NCBI GenBank assembly: GCA_947172415.1
Contig: OX359196.1
Location: 5,335,901 to 5,399,900 of the forward strand
DNA from: Chondrosia reniformis
Taxonomy: Eukaryota > Porifera > Demospongiae > Chondrillida > Chondrillidae
Reading direction: 5' to 3'
DNA: 64,000 nucleotides
A model generated the notes under the pieces. The model worked only from the letters and a program-made list of their open reading frames with translations, was not told where the DNA came from and searched no databases. Positions 25,520 through 57,796 of the stretch are shown here, one piece after another; position 1 is the stretch's first letter; each line of letters begins with the position of its first letter. The position numbers were made by a program, and so were the translations under genes.

Positions 25520-28500
25520 ATGGCGTCGCAGATAGACCACGTTGCAGTTGTAGACGAGATGGAGACTGCGGTTCTCAATCAGAAGGAAGGAGAAGCTGAA
25601 ATGGAAGAAAACTTAGAAATGGAAAAAGAAAAAATAGAACAAGACTTTTGTTTAGAAAGTACCTTAAAACGTTTCTATAATACCTTTAATTTCTTGCCCA
25701 CATTTCGACTGTACTCTGGAGTACAACATGTCGCTTTTCCTTACCGTTTATATAGTATTACCTTTGATAAAGGACTCCCAAAATCAGCACGGTCTGAGGC
25801 ATGGAGATTATTGGAGTTACAGGTATGGCGTATGTGCCTGATTATATACTATTGTATGGACATTGCTTATTAATAACATTATCCTGTTAGCAGTTGCCTT
25901 AAATGTGTCATGTTGCTTGCTCTAGGTTATACTGCAGTAGGAGACTGAGGCGTATTCGAAAATCTCTTCACTTCACACACGGAAGAAAACACCGATACAC
26001 TGCAAAGTTGCTTACAGTGGAGATGATCAAAGATATCAGGTAAAGGGTCAGCTAGATTGCATTAAAATGATGCAACTGTTATTCCCAGTCTTCCGTCTTC
26101 AGATACCTCCACCTGCCTCTGATATGTGCTGAGAGAGCATGGGCGCATGCCATGCAGCTGAAACAAGATGCAGATAAAAACTTTAGAAAGAAACACCACT
26201 TAAACCGAAAGCTTAGCAAGGCCAACAAGTATGCTCAGGAACTCTTATCGCTTTGTGAACTTTGCCCTCGGTGTGACCCCAGAACCAGATTGGAGGCGGA
26301 GGCCTATGCCAAGTGGATGCAGGCCAATCTCTACTTTGAGAAGCAGGAGTGGAAGAGTGCATTTGACTGTTTTGGGAGTGCACAGTACGTATAGTTTGGC
26401 CAAGTACCTTGACATCATGCCAACAGATTAATGTACCTGTTAATTCAAGTTTTATTGCCCACTTTCTAATTATACAACTGTGACTGTGAAATACAGTACA
26501 ACTCACTGTATGACAGGAGTACATCTTCTCATATGTTTGTGAAGAACTAGACTAAGGCATTTCAGGTTAAATGAGATTTTTCATTTTGTTGTCATTCCAT
26601 TATATTAGAACTGTTTATGAGCAGTTGGCTAGTGCTGTATTAGAGGAACACAGAAGTCACTACAGTCAGCGAGTTGATGAGATTGTACCTTCCATCAGAT
26701 ACTGTGCGTACAACATTGGAGATATGCCTTCTGATATCAAACAGCTGTCACAACTTAGGGTAGCTGCTCCAGGATATGAGTTACTAGCCTCAAAGATTGA
26801 TGTAGGTTTATTTCTCTCTCTTTACTCTTGACCTGCTGACCTAGTTAGTCTTGTATGACCTGTGGCAGTGCATTATCTAACACACCATTTTCTTACATGC
26901 TACATCTACTTTAGAGTAAAGGCCTATAGGGAATTAAACCTAGTGGGAGCTTTGGATGAGGATACAAGAGTTTTCTCCTTCTTCTCTTCTTTTTTTGGGC
27001 CAGACAGCTGTTCTTTGTTTTCTTCTTGTGATTCTAGAGGCAGTCCTTCTATCAATTGGGTAGACTCCAGAGGTCTACTGCATGGGGTGTACCAACTGTT
27101 ATTGTATCAAAAAATTGCCTATGATTGTCCATATATATGCCACATCACATTATCCTGTAGATTTACCACTTTACCACATCTTATAGTTGGTGATATCTCA
27201 AACCAGAGCCAAGGCAGCCTCCACCCTGACAGAGATAACTTGGTGTGGGAGGAAGGTCCCGGTCAAGAATGACAAGCTTAGAATATCACTGGTCCATTTA
27301 CGTGAGCTGTGTGATGAAGCGCAGAGGAAGGCGGAGGAGGAGTCTGCCTCGCAGCAGTTGTGTGAACAGATTGTATTAGAATGTCATGATACGTTACAGA
27401 TCATCAAAGAAGATCTCCAACAAGAGAAGGTACGTAACTACCTCATCCTATCTGATCACTGTTGCAAGATAGAGTTGCCACTATTTCTGTTTTATCTGCT
27501 TGACAAAATGTAGACCTTCTATAGCTATTTTAGTATCAAATTTAGTTATAAATTACTGTTGGCCCCTGTTGACAATGATACAACATGCCAGTGTCATCAA
27601 ACCATACATTTTGTCTTCTTCCTTTAGAAGGAGGAAGAGAAATCACACAAAAAGTCCCAAAGATTGGAAACTCTCCGCAACCATCTCGCTGATATACAAA
27701 ACTATGTGACACACATGAAACTCACTCACAGCATTAAGAGGACCCTGCTCATAGTTGCCTCTCTACAAAAGTCACAGAAGAAGGGAAGACCAGATGAATT
27801 TGTTAGGTTGTTCGATTCACTGCTTCAAGTGAGTATTGAATACTACATAGTGCCTATTATAGGTAACCATGGGCACAGGTAACCATGGACACAGGTAACC
27901 ATGGACACATGTATGGAGGGATACAAGGCTATATACAAAGGCTATTATATTCATAGAAGGTTGACTATCAGTATACTGTGTAGCTTTGTATGAATAGTGT
28001 TTAGTGTAAAGACGTGTAGAAGAAATACATAAAGATTTTGTTCCACTTTTGGTGGACACTGAACTTTCATTGGTTCCCCTATCTTTGCACAGCATCTGAA
28101 TGAGTTGGAGAATCTCCCTGGCTTCTCTGAGGACTTGGAGGAACAGAAGCAGCTAACTGCACAGAGCTTCAGGTTCAAATCTCACCGTGCCTTCTACCTT
28201 GCAGAGAGCTATGCTGAGAGTGAGAAGTGGGCGGAGGCATATGCCCTATATGACCGAGCTATGGAGCACCTATCACAAGCTATTAAACTTTATGGATCAA
28301 ACAAAGTAAGGACTCACAGACATGAAGTACAGTCATGGAGTACAGTCATGAATAATCTAAGTGTTAATCAAACCACAAGTTATTATTCTCAATCACAAAA
28401 GAAGCAACTAGTCATGTAACTAGGGATGGAGGGAATATGCACTGGAGACATTAATGTATTAACTGTAATAGTGTCGTGTTAACCAGTGTCAACAGTACCT

Positions 28501-29198
28501 GGAAATCTTGGCTTGATTCCTATGCACTAATTCTGTCCGTCTGCCTGTTCCATGACAATCCTATATTTCAGTAGTTGTGGTTTTGTCACAGAATGTTTGA
28601 TGACATTGACTGGCCATTGAAGGGGTCTAATAGTCACTTAGATTACTTACATATTGTACTTGGGAAATCCAGGCACTTTTCCACATGTATCTGCTATCTT
28701 TTCTGGTTTAGAGTGCCTTAGCTGACCTCCAGAAGTTGAGTGATCAGGTCAGAGGACAGAGAAGTGTGGCACAGGTGTCCTTATTTGGTAAGTTTCAGTA
28801 AAACACAGTAAACTCATTTAAAAGCTCAATATTCATTTTATTTCTTGTTCTTGCTTAGGAGGTAAAGATAAAGAAAAGACAGAGAACGTTGATTTGTCTA
28901 CAGTAAGCAATGCAGTGTTTCAATTTCTCAATATGATTTGGTTTGCATTGATAGAGATATTGTTCCACTATAGCCACTAGCGTCTCGTTTGGATGAAGTA
29001 CTCCGCATTTCTCCCAATAAAAAGCTACCCCCACTGGCTCCTCTGCCTCCAGAGTTACAGCCCATACCCTGCAAACCACTCTTCTTTGATTTGGCAAAGA
29101 AACATATTGAGTTTCCTAACCTTGATCACAGAATTGAGGAGAAGTCAAAAGGAGCTTCTGGAGGGTTACTTGGCTGGCTTTGGGGAGGAAAGAAGTAG
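25520..29198 (+). CDS. SRP68: Signal recognition particle subunit SRP68
   Basis: RNA-binding SRP subunit that pairs with SRP72 and helps target nascent secretory proteins to the ER. Exon 1 is 25520-25658 and exon 2 25756-25822; joined in phase they give LEILPLIKDSQNQHGLRHGD, the family signature. Later exons are near 25926-26038, 26102-26383, 26611-26802, 27187-27429, 27630-27829, 28094-28305, 28712-28786, 28860-28903 and 28975-29198. Diagnostic: YCSRRLRRIRKSLHF, AERAWAHAMQLKQDADKN, SIRYCAYNIGD, TRAKAASTLTEITWCGRKVP, FYLAESYAESEKWAEAYALY and LQPIPCKPLFFDLAKKHIEF. The C-terminus GLLGWLWGGKK resembles the human end. A truncated dispersed repeat lies in one intron. Start is 99 bp from the divergent membrane-protein gene. 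Confidence 0.94.
26921..27015 (-). repeat. Fragment of hammerhead-bearing repeat in SRP68 intron
   Basis: On the minus strand it reads ACAGCTGTCTGGCCC, an A/G-rich run, CTCTTGTATCCTCATCCAAA and TTAATTCCCTATAG. It matches the 19771-20013 element from its GGCTGTCTGACCC onward; the CTGATGA core is missing. Confidence 0.6.
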
Positions 29199-29690
29199 AA
29201 GTAAGAATCAAATGTGAAGGTCACTTGTTTAGAATGTTTGTATAGTGGGAAAGTAGCCTTTACACTCCTAGTCTTGTGTGCCAGACCCTTGGCATCTTCC
29301 ATTTTATGTAGCTGGGAGATGGAGATGAGGGTGTGTTGATGTAACTGTCTTAGTCTGTGGGTGTATCCATGCTTATGTAACTCAATTTTCTACTACATTA
29401 CCAATCTCTTCATGTGTGTCTAAATAATTTTTGCATGTTTATTCTTCTTATTTAGTTTCAACATTTCCAAAGAAGTTTACTTTCAAGTTTTCAAACATTT
29501 TGGATTATTATGTTTTCACTTACACTTTAGTAATTGTGTTATTTCAATTACCAAATTATTTATATTACTAGAATGACCACTCAATGACTATATAGTCTAC
29601 TCGCCTCGCGCATAGTAATTCCACCATTTTCCCTTGATGAGTCTGGTAAGTCCAGCCGCTTTCATGACGTCAGGTATGAAATAGAAAAAA
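29199..29690. other. Intergenic, SRP68 to NABP, with a CRE at 29665
   Basis: About 490 bp between two same-strand genes. The only features I see are one short dispersed motif at 29269-29288 and a full palindromic cAMP-response element TGACGTCA at 29665-29672, 18 bp before the NABP start codon. Confidence 0.5.
29665..29672. promoter_or_regulatory. CRE palindrome TGACGTCA
   Basis: Exact CREB/ATF consensus, close upstream of the SOSS-B-like start codon. Position is promoter-proximal or 5'UTR. Confidence 0.5.
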
Positions 29691-30752
29691 ATGGGCGACT
29701 ATGTACTCATAAAGAATATGCGACCTGGAATGAGAAATATAGCTTGTACATTTATCGTTTTAGAAAAGGGTTGGTGTTTAGGCCTTGCTGTAACATAGTT
29801 TTTCCTTATCGTGGTCTTTATTAGATTTGATAGTGGGAAAGTATTTAGTTCTGTACACGTGTCGTGCATCCTTCGTGTTCATGTAGCTGCCGATGGTGAA
29901 GTGTACCACGCTAAAGGAGGAAGTAAAATAAGGTCTTGTAGAGTAGCTGACAAAAGCGGGAGTATTAATTTTTCAGCTTGGGACGAAATTGGAGAGAGCG
30001 TCGAATCTGGGGAAGTATACCGCTTGAATAAAGGGTAGGTGATCATGAAGTGTCACTTGAAAATGGTATCCGTTTGATACAGTTGTCTCTGTTTAGATAC
30101 GTTTCTCTATGGAAGGGATCGTTAACATTATATTTGGGAAAGTATGGCGTATTGGAGAGGCTAGGAGAGTGAGTCGGCTGGTTATCCTATAACTTGATTC
30201 GCCTACATGCATACAGCACACACTGTGTCTGTTATTTTACCATCTGGTATTTACAGTCTTGATTGTAATTGCCTGTAACTTTACCCAGTATTTGTATGGT
30301 GTTCAATGAGCTGCCAAACATGAGTGACCCGCATGCAGACTTTCTGAAAGACTTGAAGGAGCAGCAGCAACACATGAAGAAACACGTATGTGTGTCAATA
30401 TAGTCTATGCCAGTAGTACACATACATATATTAGCTTGCACCACTTTGCATGTCTATCCCTCCTCCCATCTTTGTTCCTCTGTTGTGTTTGTTTGTTTAC
30501 TGCTTACAGTCAGGTAAACAGAAAGACTCCAATTCAAGATCCAATAGTCCTGAACCAATGGCGGGCAGTAGAGAGGATTCTGACTCTTCCGCCACATTAA
30601 AAGATCATACAGGAGGGCGTGGTACTACTCACAGACACACCCATATCCAAAGTCATCCCCTATCTAATAGTAGACGGAATCAATCAAGATTTCATCCATA
30701 TTCCAATTCACAACATAAAAGTCATGAGAGATCGGCTTCTAAAAGTCACTAG
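29691..30752 (+). CDS. SOSS complex subunit B (NABP, single-stranded DNA-binding protein)
   Basis: OB-fold ssDNA-binding protein of the SOSS complex in double-strand-break signalling and repair. Exon 1 (29691-29769) starts MGDYVLIKNMRPGMRNISCT and ends FIVLEK; the next exon starts at about 29888 (AADGEVYHAKGGSK) and carries SCRVADKSGSINFSAWDEIG and GEVYRLNKG. Exons at about 30097-30167 (YVSLWKGSLTLYLGKYG) and 30289-30387 (EFCMVFNELPNMSDP) finish the OB fold. The last exon (about 30512-30752) is Ser/His/Arg-rich and disordered, like the Pro/Ser-rich tail of NABP1/2. I cannot choose between NABP1 and NABP2; an unduplicated ancestor is likely. Confidence 0.9.
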
Positions 30753-30913
30753 TTTTTCTCTTTTGAGAGAATTAGGCAGTTTCTGTATATATTGATACAC
30801 CATGCTATTTTATAAATTATAATTTTCATTGCACGTGTTCATAAAAATATCTTGAGAAAGTGCTTTGGTACAAAACCACCATGTATTTACACACAGAAAA
30901 TTCAATAAACTCT

Positions 30914-40922
<10,009 letters not shown>

Positions 40923-40975
40923 TATAGATAACAAAAAGTAAATTAAACATTCACTTTAGGGAGACAGCCAACAGC

Positions 40976-43900
40976 TTATGTACTTGATCTCTTTGTCGTG
41001 GTGCCTTTTGAGATTGAATCGGTTGATTGGGTGGGTTCTTCTTCTCTTTGTCCACTTGCCGGATATTCTTCCTCCACCATATGAGGTAACCTGGGTAGAG
41101 GATAAACATGAGGAAAAGGAGCCTTGACACCTTCCCTTACACCGCTAGGAGGTGATACTCCATTTGCAGAAGGGCTGAGATTGTCTGATTCTTGAGATTT
41201 AGTGACATTTTTTTCTGAAGATTTGCTTGGATTTCGACTTCTGCTGCTGCCGGGCTCCCCTTGATTCGGATACCTGTTTCTGGACCCTCTCAAAACGCCT
41301 TTCTCCAAATAATTCCCTGATATATCTGACTCACTAGAGAAACTCATTTTATCAGTAATGTATAAGATCTTTTCCTCCACTCCCTCAGACTCTGCTTGAG
41401 ATGTGCGTCTTCCTCGAGAATGCCTCACTATATTCTGAGTAGACATGGCTCCGGCCATTCTGAGAATATCTTCCTTGGGCAGCCCAACTTCTCCTAGTGA
41501 TTCATCCCTTCTAGGAACCAGTGGCTTAGTACCTCTGCATTGGAGCAGCAGAAACAAAATTATAATATCTGTAACAATCAATGTATAACAACACTCTCAC
41601 ACCTACCACATAACACTGTATATACGTATGTACAACCAGATACAACAGTTATTACACACTTAAATACTTATTTGATTGGCCTGTTTAAGGACACACAGAA
41701 ACAATTATCAAATAATGCTACACACAATTAACTAGGTACAATATACCTTTTCTCCTGTTACAGAAGTGAGGATGAAAATACTCTACTAAATTTGAAACTA
41801 GAATCACTATTGGTAGCTGATTACTGTAAGGGAGCATTCAAAGGCAGTAGCATTGGTACGTAGCTGGTAAACAAACAGATGTCACCATCTTCTTGATTAG
41901 AAGTCTCTGCCCTTCTGCAAACGACAAAAGGCTTCTGCCTTCTAATATATTTACATTATAAGTGCAGTGTCCCTATGCCAGAGATGTATACAACAGACAG
42001 AGAGGTTAGCAGTTTAGATACATACGTACTTCCTCCACTTAGAATCCCCTCTTTTCACCAAGTCCTCAGAAGGAAGGAAAACGTGTGAATAGGCATGCAG
42101 TACGACTGATCCACCCTTCTGTAGACATTCAGAAATGTAGGTAATATCAGATATTTTGCAGTCCAATGTCAGATCTTCCCCCTACAGTTAGGACATGGGA
42201 AAATCACAACATCTCCATATATATTTACGCAACCTATGTGCTTAACAGTAAATATGTGCTTAACAGTAAATATGTGCTTAACAGTGGAACTGCTTTACCC
42301 GAATTACTTTATGTGCTTAACAGCTATTGCTTAATATCAATACCATACTGCTTTGGTATAGCACAACTAGTCAACTGGATAACTTGTCAATTTAACAGTT
42401 ATCTGTGTACTAATACACTAGATTAGCTATATGTAAATAATTACCTGTGTACTAATACTCTAGATTAGCTATATGTAAATAATTATCTGTGTACTAATAC
42501 TCTAGATTAGGTATATGTAAATAATTATCTGTGCACTAATACTCTAGATTAGCTATATGTAAATAATTATCTTAAACCAACAAAACACTATTCTCCCTGT
42601 TAGCAGGTTACATATTTATAGCTTTAGATAAACCACACAGTAACAAAGCAAATAATTACATGTACAAGTTAAAATGCATGTATATAGCATATTCCCTCTA
42701 CATGATGTTTGACAATGATTATGTACAGTTTTTATTGCCCATCCATTGTGTATTAAACTATATTTAACTTGCAATATGACTAGCAACATTTCTACTGATT
42801 GCATAGCAACCAAGAATGATGTCAATTAGACAATGGTCTATAAAATGTGCATACAATAGGTTTCCTAGTGTACATCAATGATGAACTGAGGCAGACAGCA
42901 TGCATTATATTGGAGAGCTACATTAAGGACCATTGATGATGCAACCACTCAAGATGGCAGCTACATTAGATTGTCACTAGAATGATTTCACACACTGCCT
43001 GTATCCCATTCTTAGTGACATCAATTAGTACTTGCAAGCATTAACAGGAGTCCAAAAGACTAAAATCATTAAACCAACTAGACACAATGGAAGTCCTATA
43101 TTACAACTGAAAACTTAGCAGTGTCAAATCTGTTCTATATTCTTATAGAGTCCATCTTTACTGTGGTAGCCCAACTTTTGGTTTCAACAAAACACAAGGG
43201 AGTAACTACCTATCTTTTGTATATATAATAAGATTACAAATATTTACACTTCTTTGTATTCACTAATTGTAAACTGGTAGATCATTTGGGGTTTACTTCT
43301 TTTCAATACAACAAAGATAATTGTTGTCATGGCAACGTTTACAGCGCTCACTGACAATGGAGGCTTTCTTGTCTAGAAAGGCCACTTTACCGTTAGTTAC
43401 ATACGTAGGTAGGTCATATGCTGCAACATACACTTGTCTGATACTACATTTGATATAGAAACTTATGATAAGTGACACCTTTGGTGAAATGGAGCACTGA
43501 ATCTGCTATTTGACTGACTGCACAAGACTGTGAACACAATGGATAGATATTTTAGAGGAAGGCTTCCGTAGCTATTTTCTAGACCATCAGATGAAACATA
43601 TACAAAGCACTTGTACATACTTGCAACATGTCTCAACAGCAAACTATGTAAATGAATAGCATATAGAATGAGTACATGTGTTCATTTGAATCAGTAGAAC
43701 AAATTTGAAAGCTACTAAACAGCCTTTCACGTATTTCAGTTGCGCATTTCCATTACCTCCCGTGTTTAGATTTACAAGAAAATGGAAGCCAGGTTAATAA
43801 AATAAACACTTAACCTCTGAAATGTTAAATAATCACACTACAAGGACTTACGTTTGGCTTCTTGACTCTAAAATCCTTCTGGTCTACCACCTCTTCGTCA

Positions 43901-44324
43901 GCTAAGTCTGGTAATGTCACTTTCCCTTGGTTCTGTCGTAACAAAATATACATGTAAGTAAATGCTATAACAAATACATTCGAATGTACAAATATAACGG
44001 AAAGTCTCTAAGTCTAAATGGCTAAATTCACAAAAGAGGTCGTAGTGATACAAGCGCACTTAAGATGCGCAGATCTTGCACCATAGAACATTTTACTATT
44101 ACTATTATTTTATTGCTACCATCACTGTGCATAACTTACAACAGACTCACCTGAAATTCGTTTAGAATGTCGTCAATTAACTGTAGAAGGGTTTTATTTA
44201 GCTGATCGCTTTGTAATGGTACGGGATCTAGCTCTTGGCAGCTCTTTTCAGATTCCAGTCTTAAAATAATGTGTGATCCGTTCATTTCGAATATCCTTTT
44301 ACTATCTGGTTCAGAAACCGGCAA
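40976..44324 (-). CDS. Exons upstream of p110gamma-like kinase: N-terminal extension or separate gene
   Basis: The first exon (about 44147-44324) starts MPVSEPDSKRIFEMNGSH and ends NEFQ at a GT donor. Exons at about 43852-43932 (LADEEVVDQKDFRVKKPN), 42032-42180 (DITYISECLQKGGSVVLHAY) and 40976-41535 (GTKPLVPRRDESLGEVGLPK then Ser-rich, disordered) join in frame. I know no domain here. The last exon can end at TAA 40978-40976, or splice after AGATCAA at a GTACAT donor, through a ~62-bp intron, in frame into the adaptor-binding exon of the PI3K. With splicing, the kinase would have roughly a 330-residue N-terminal extension. No good start codon for the kinase is seen downstream, which favours one gene. 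Confidence 0.55.
42400..42570. repeat. Minisatellite, 42-bp unit, ~4 copies
   Basis: AT-rich unit with CTAGATTAGCTATATGTAAA and TAATTATCTGTGTACTAATA, preceded at 42235-42310 by short TATGTGCTTAACAGTAAA repeats. Intronic. Confidence 0.85.
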
Positions 44325-44531
44325 TCAATTCGGCACCCACCATTTTCCTGTCTTGCCGTTAAACCATGACGTCATGAATTCCTGGTGTGATTGCATAACA
44401 CTCGGACGGGGAATTGCCCACGTCCCCGGTCATAGGTAGGTAGTGCACGAAGGGCGTGTCACGTAAATATAAGAGCAGATGCCCTCCAAGAGCATTCCAG
44501 TTTTGAGAAGAATTACATCAAAGGAGCCACA
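44325..44531. promoter_or_regulatory. Divergent promoter of the two PI3K genes, with a CRE
   Basis: 207 bp between the two start codons. An exact CRE, TGACGTCA, lies at 44367-44374. Shared regulation of the two kinases is inferred from the layout. Confidence 0.5.
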
Positions 44532-54146
<9,615 letters not shown>

Positions 54147-57100
54147 TTAATTATAATTGAAATTCATACCTTTATCCTTTGCACAATTAATTCAAATCTT
54201 AAATGAAAATCTATATTACAGAAATCTACACAATTAATGTATTCAGAGTTGGCTGTGTGGCTGTGTTAGAAATCTTATATGTTTGATCTATTGCATGGTT
54301 GGTGTACATTTATACATAAAATTATGGACCAGACTTTTGGTTGGGCAATCTTTATTTGCAAAATTGTTAATATATAACCAACTACATAATAAATAGGCCA
54401 ATTTAATTTGTAGCTTGCAGACATGAAAGGCTGAACTCCTATAATGTAGCATAAAGCTTGGCTATTGCTATATATATATTTGATTTTGGGCACCATTCCT
54501 AATTTGGTAATAGGGCTGTTACCATGGCAATAGTTGAGTATATTGTTTTGAAAGTGATCTTAAAAAAACATCCACTACTTTAACCAATTTTATAAACCAT
54601 GCGGGCATGTAAATCACTAGCTATAGCTAGCTCCATTTAAAGCTTTAAAGTTGAACAATGTATTCTGACTCTTTACAGATATATAAGAAAGTTATGATGA
54701 AAGGAAACACTTTTACTGTAATAATCCAATTATAAACGTTGACAATGTTTAGGTAACACTAAAAAGCAAATACAAGTTGCAAGTGTGAGACAAGTAGACG
54801 AAAATGAAACAATTTTAATCTTAGAAGAAAATATAATAAAAAAAGTTTCATATTCAATTTGTAAACAACTTTATTACCTGGTGTCTGCCATTTTAATCAG
54901 TCTACAAAGGTTGGGCTTTGCAGTTGTTATACTCACTGTAAATTCCATGGAAATGTTCCCTTAATCCAACACTTTCTTTCACTCTTTTCCCACATGAAAG
55001 GGTTAAGCCAATAACTTTAATAATAATTGCACTCAGTCCTCCTTGTTTCTTAATTGGATGTGTTGCTAGGTAACTGATATTTGACTTCCATGACAATTCT
55101 AGATGAATATACAGCAAATCAAGTATAGGCTACACAATAAGACATGTACAAAAAATTTAATTTAATTTAAGTACAAATTACATTTTGAACAGTCTCACAA
55201 GTAAAAAGTATTTTACATGAGGTAAAGATGCTAATTAATACGTATGCTAATTATAACTTAAAAGAAAAAGAAACATTATAGACTTCATTTAAAAGTAATT
55301 TGAACAACGTCCATTTTGGATTCACAAATTGATTGAGCAATACCATGCAAGCTTCGTTAGTATAATAACGTCTGCTAAAGAAACACAATAGTGCAAAATA
55401 GCGTAAAAGATAATAAGTGATTCTTGTTAAATAAATATCCTTGTGACGTTGTCCTGTGTTGTGCATGAAACATGCCGATTGACATATCGATTCATGCGCT
55501 TGCAAGAGAGCTTGTGAAATAAGAGATCATTGCTGAAATAATCAGAGGTTCATTAAGATATACTGTATAACTGATAGCTAGCTTGTTTATTAATTAAGCA
55601 TTTCTATTCATTGGGGTCACTGTACATTTTATGATTTGCTTCGCTGGATAGCCATGATTGATTTCTAGTCGAAACTCAATAACAATAAGAGATTGCTGAA
55701 TAGGCCGGGTTATGTTCTACATGTTTTCTATTGTTCTCGAACATCACCTCGAAAATAATAAACAAAATTTTGATTCCACGATTTTCCGCCAAGTTCACGA
55801 TGTTTCCCGCCGACAATTTCTTATAAATAGACAAGGAAATTTTCAGTCTTTGGCCTCCGGGCTATCAACTCTGGAGGTCTACTTTGGTGTGGATCGATGC
55901 GCCAACCGTGGTAGGAGCACGACCATGGTACCATGCGACAAAGGGTCATCGGTGTTCGTATAGTGGGGTGGTCTCTCTATCTATGGGTTAGTGCCTGGAG
56001 ATGTATCTCACTATTAATCCTGCTTGTGTGTTAAATTGGCACTTGCGGATTCTTGCTATACGACCCGTACCTGGAGGAGCGTGGGTCCAGTGCCACTACG
56101 TAGTCGGTCAGGAACCCCTGTTGTAGGCTGCAGCTTCAGGTTGGTTTGGAAGGCATTTGCATTTAAATTTGCATGTATTCAGTTTTCGTATCCATGCATC
56201 AATACAATATTTCATGTATTTTTAATTCTTTTCTTGTAGTTCATTGAACTGATGGGTCCCTACTCTAAAGCGCCTGGCCGATCCCAATGAGCTAAAGTCT
56301 GTGTGCAGTGTTCCCAAGCTACGTTGTGTGCACATGATGATTCTCATTGGAGGGAGTTTGTGGTCCGCCAGGGTCGGGCTTGTTCTGTTCGTAGCGTGGC
56401 AGAGCAAGACTAGTAACTGGTCATAGGTCGGTCAGGTACGCCGGATCGCTCCCGTGCAACTTCTCTTACGACGCAAGTAGTGGAAGTGTCAAACAGAGTT
56501 GAGAAACCGGAGGCCTTTTGGGGCACGAAGTACTTCTACCTCCTCGTGGTGTGCCCTGGGGTCACCTTTACAGTCAGTAAAGTGATGCGAAAAGAAGTAC
56601 TGCAGCACCATTCCAGTAACACTCAAAAGGAGAAGAAACAATATGGTCTCTTTACAACCTTGAAGAACTAGCTTGTTTCTTGTTTAAGAACTAAACATTT
56701 TTTTTAATTTAAACATGTAATGTACATGTATATTTCAGAATTGTCCAACAAAAATGATCATTGTGCAGTGGCAATCCCAATTGTCGATAATGATGAATTC
56801 ATAAATAAGATATACATTTAAATAATAAAAATAATATAACCCAGCTCCATCGCAAATGCATATGTCTACGTAAGCATTCAGTATACTCTTGTAAATTATT
56901 GTATAACAAATATTCATAATATCATTCGTGCATGTGTAAGAAAAAGCGGTAAAAAGGGAGCGGTACGTATAGTATATACGCGAAAAAGAAAAAAGAAAAA
57001 GGGAAAAAAAGAAGTGAAAGATAAAAAGGAAAAAAAGGAAGAAGGTATACGAAAAGAAAAAAAGGAAATTTTATGCATAAATTAAAGACATTTACTGAAC

Positions 57101-57796
57101 TTAAAGTTCAAGTTTAGGGAATTTTTATAGGTATAGGAACTTAATGTATGGTGAGAGAAATATATATAAATACACAGATCATATAAGCTATAACACATGG
57201 CCAACCAATTACCTTTTCAAACCTTAGTATAGACTGATGCATCTGCATGCCATATATCAACAAAAGCTCCAGTCTTATGTCTCAGCTAATAACCACAGCA
57301 GATTTGATTGGGAGCTAGGAATACTGACAGTTGGTTGCATGCATTCACACAATCAACTGGGTTAGAGACCATTTTAAATTTTGTAACTTCCATACAAGGA
57401 CATAAAAGGAAATATATACCATATACAATGTTCCTTTTTCATATATTTCAGAATTGTTGAACAAAATTGACCTTTTTAATTATGGAATGCAATTCCAATT
57501 GGTGATAATGTGCTCAAGATTGCATAAGCATTCAGTATACTAACAAGTATACTGTTTATATACAATATAGAGAATTCTGCAATATTTGTAATTAATATAA
57601 ATGTTCTGTTTTTAAGCATTTCATATAATTAGATGTACAAAACAAATATTCAAACTATAAATAATTTTTACAATATATAAATAATATATAAATAGGTTCG
57701 GGCAACATAAAGGTGAGTGTATTATAAAATGAACATTACGTGTTATTTAAGGGTGAAAACTTAAATGTGAAATTTATTCCATGTAAAGGTATAGTT
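54147..57796. other. 3.6-kb gene-poor stretch between PI3K and SLC25A3
   Basis: No recognised gene. 54147-55700 is AT-rich. 55800-56670 has visibly higher GC and several short open frames (55712, 56024, 56480) with no family resemblance. 56938-57070 is a purine (A/G) tract. Two related segments, each behind TATATTTCAG, lie at 56725-56800 and 57438-57510. A non-coding RNA or a decayed gene is possible. Confidence 0.5.
56938..57070. repeat. Polypurine tract
   Basis: About 130 bp that is almost all A and G (GAAAAAGAAAAAAGAAAAAG and similar), broken by a TACGTATAGTATATACG palindromic stretch near its left end. Could form triplex DNA; no function is shown. Confidence 0.7.

Noticed and set aside
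25659-25755. Continuous frame past the first SRP68 exon to 25873
   Set aside because: Reading through gives an unrelated sequence. Splicing 25658 to 25756 restores the conserved LEILPLIKDSQNQHG.
43293-43478. Frame with YDLPTYVTNGKVAF and CKRCHDNNYLCC ending in a stop
   Set aside because: Looks protein-like and follows TTGCAG, but its phase does not fit the preceding exon. Possibly an alternative last exon; not supported enough to annotate.
54902-55117. 71-codon minus-strand frame
   Set aside because: No family resemblance, no splice partners, AT-rich surroundings.
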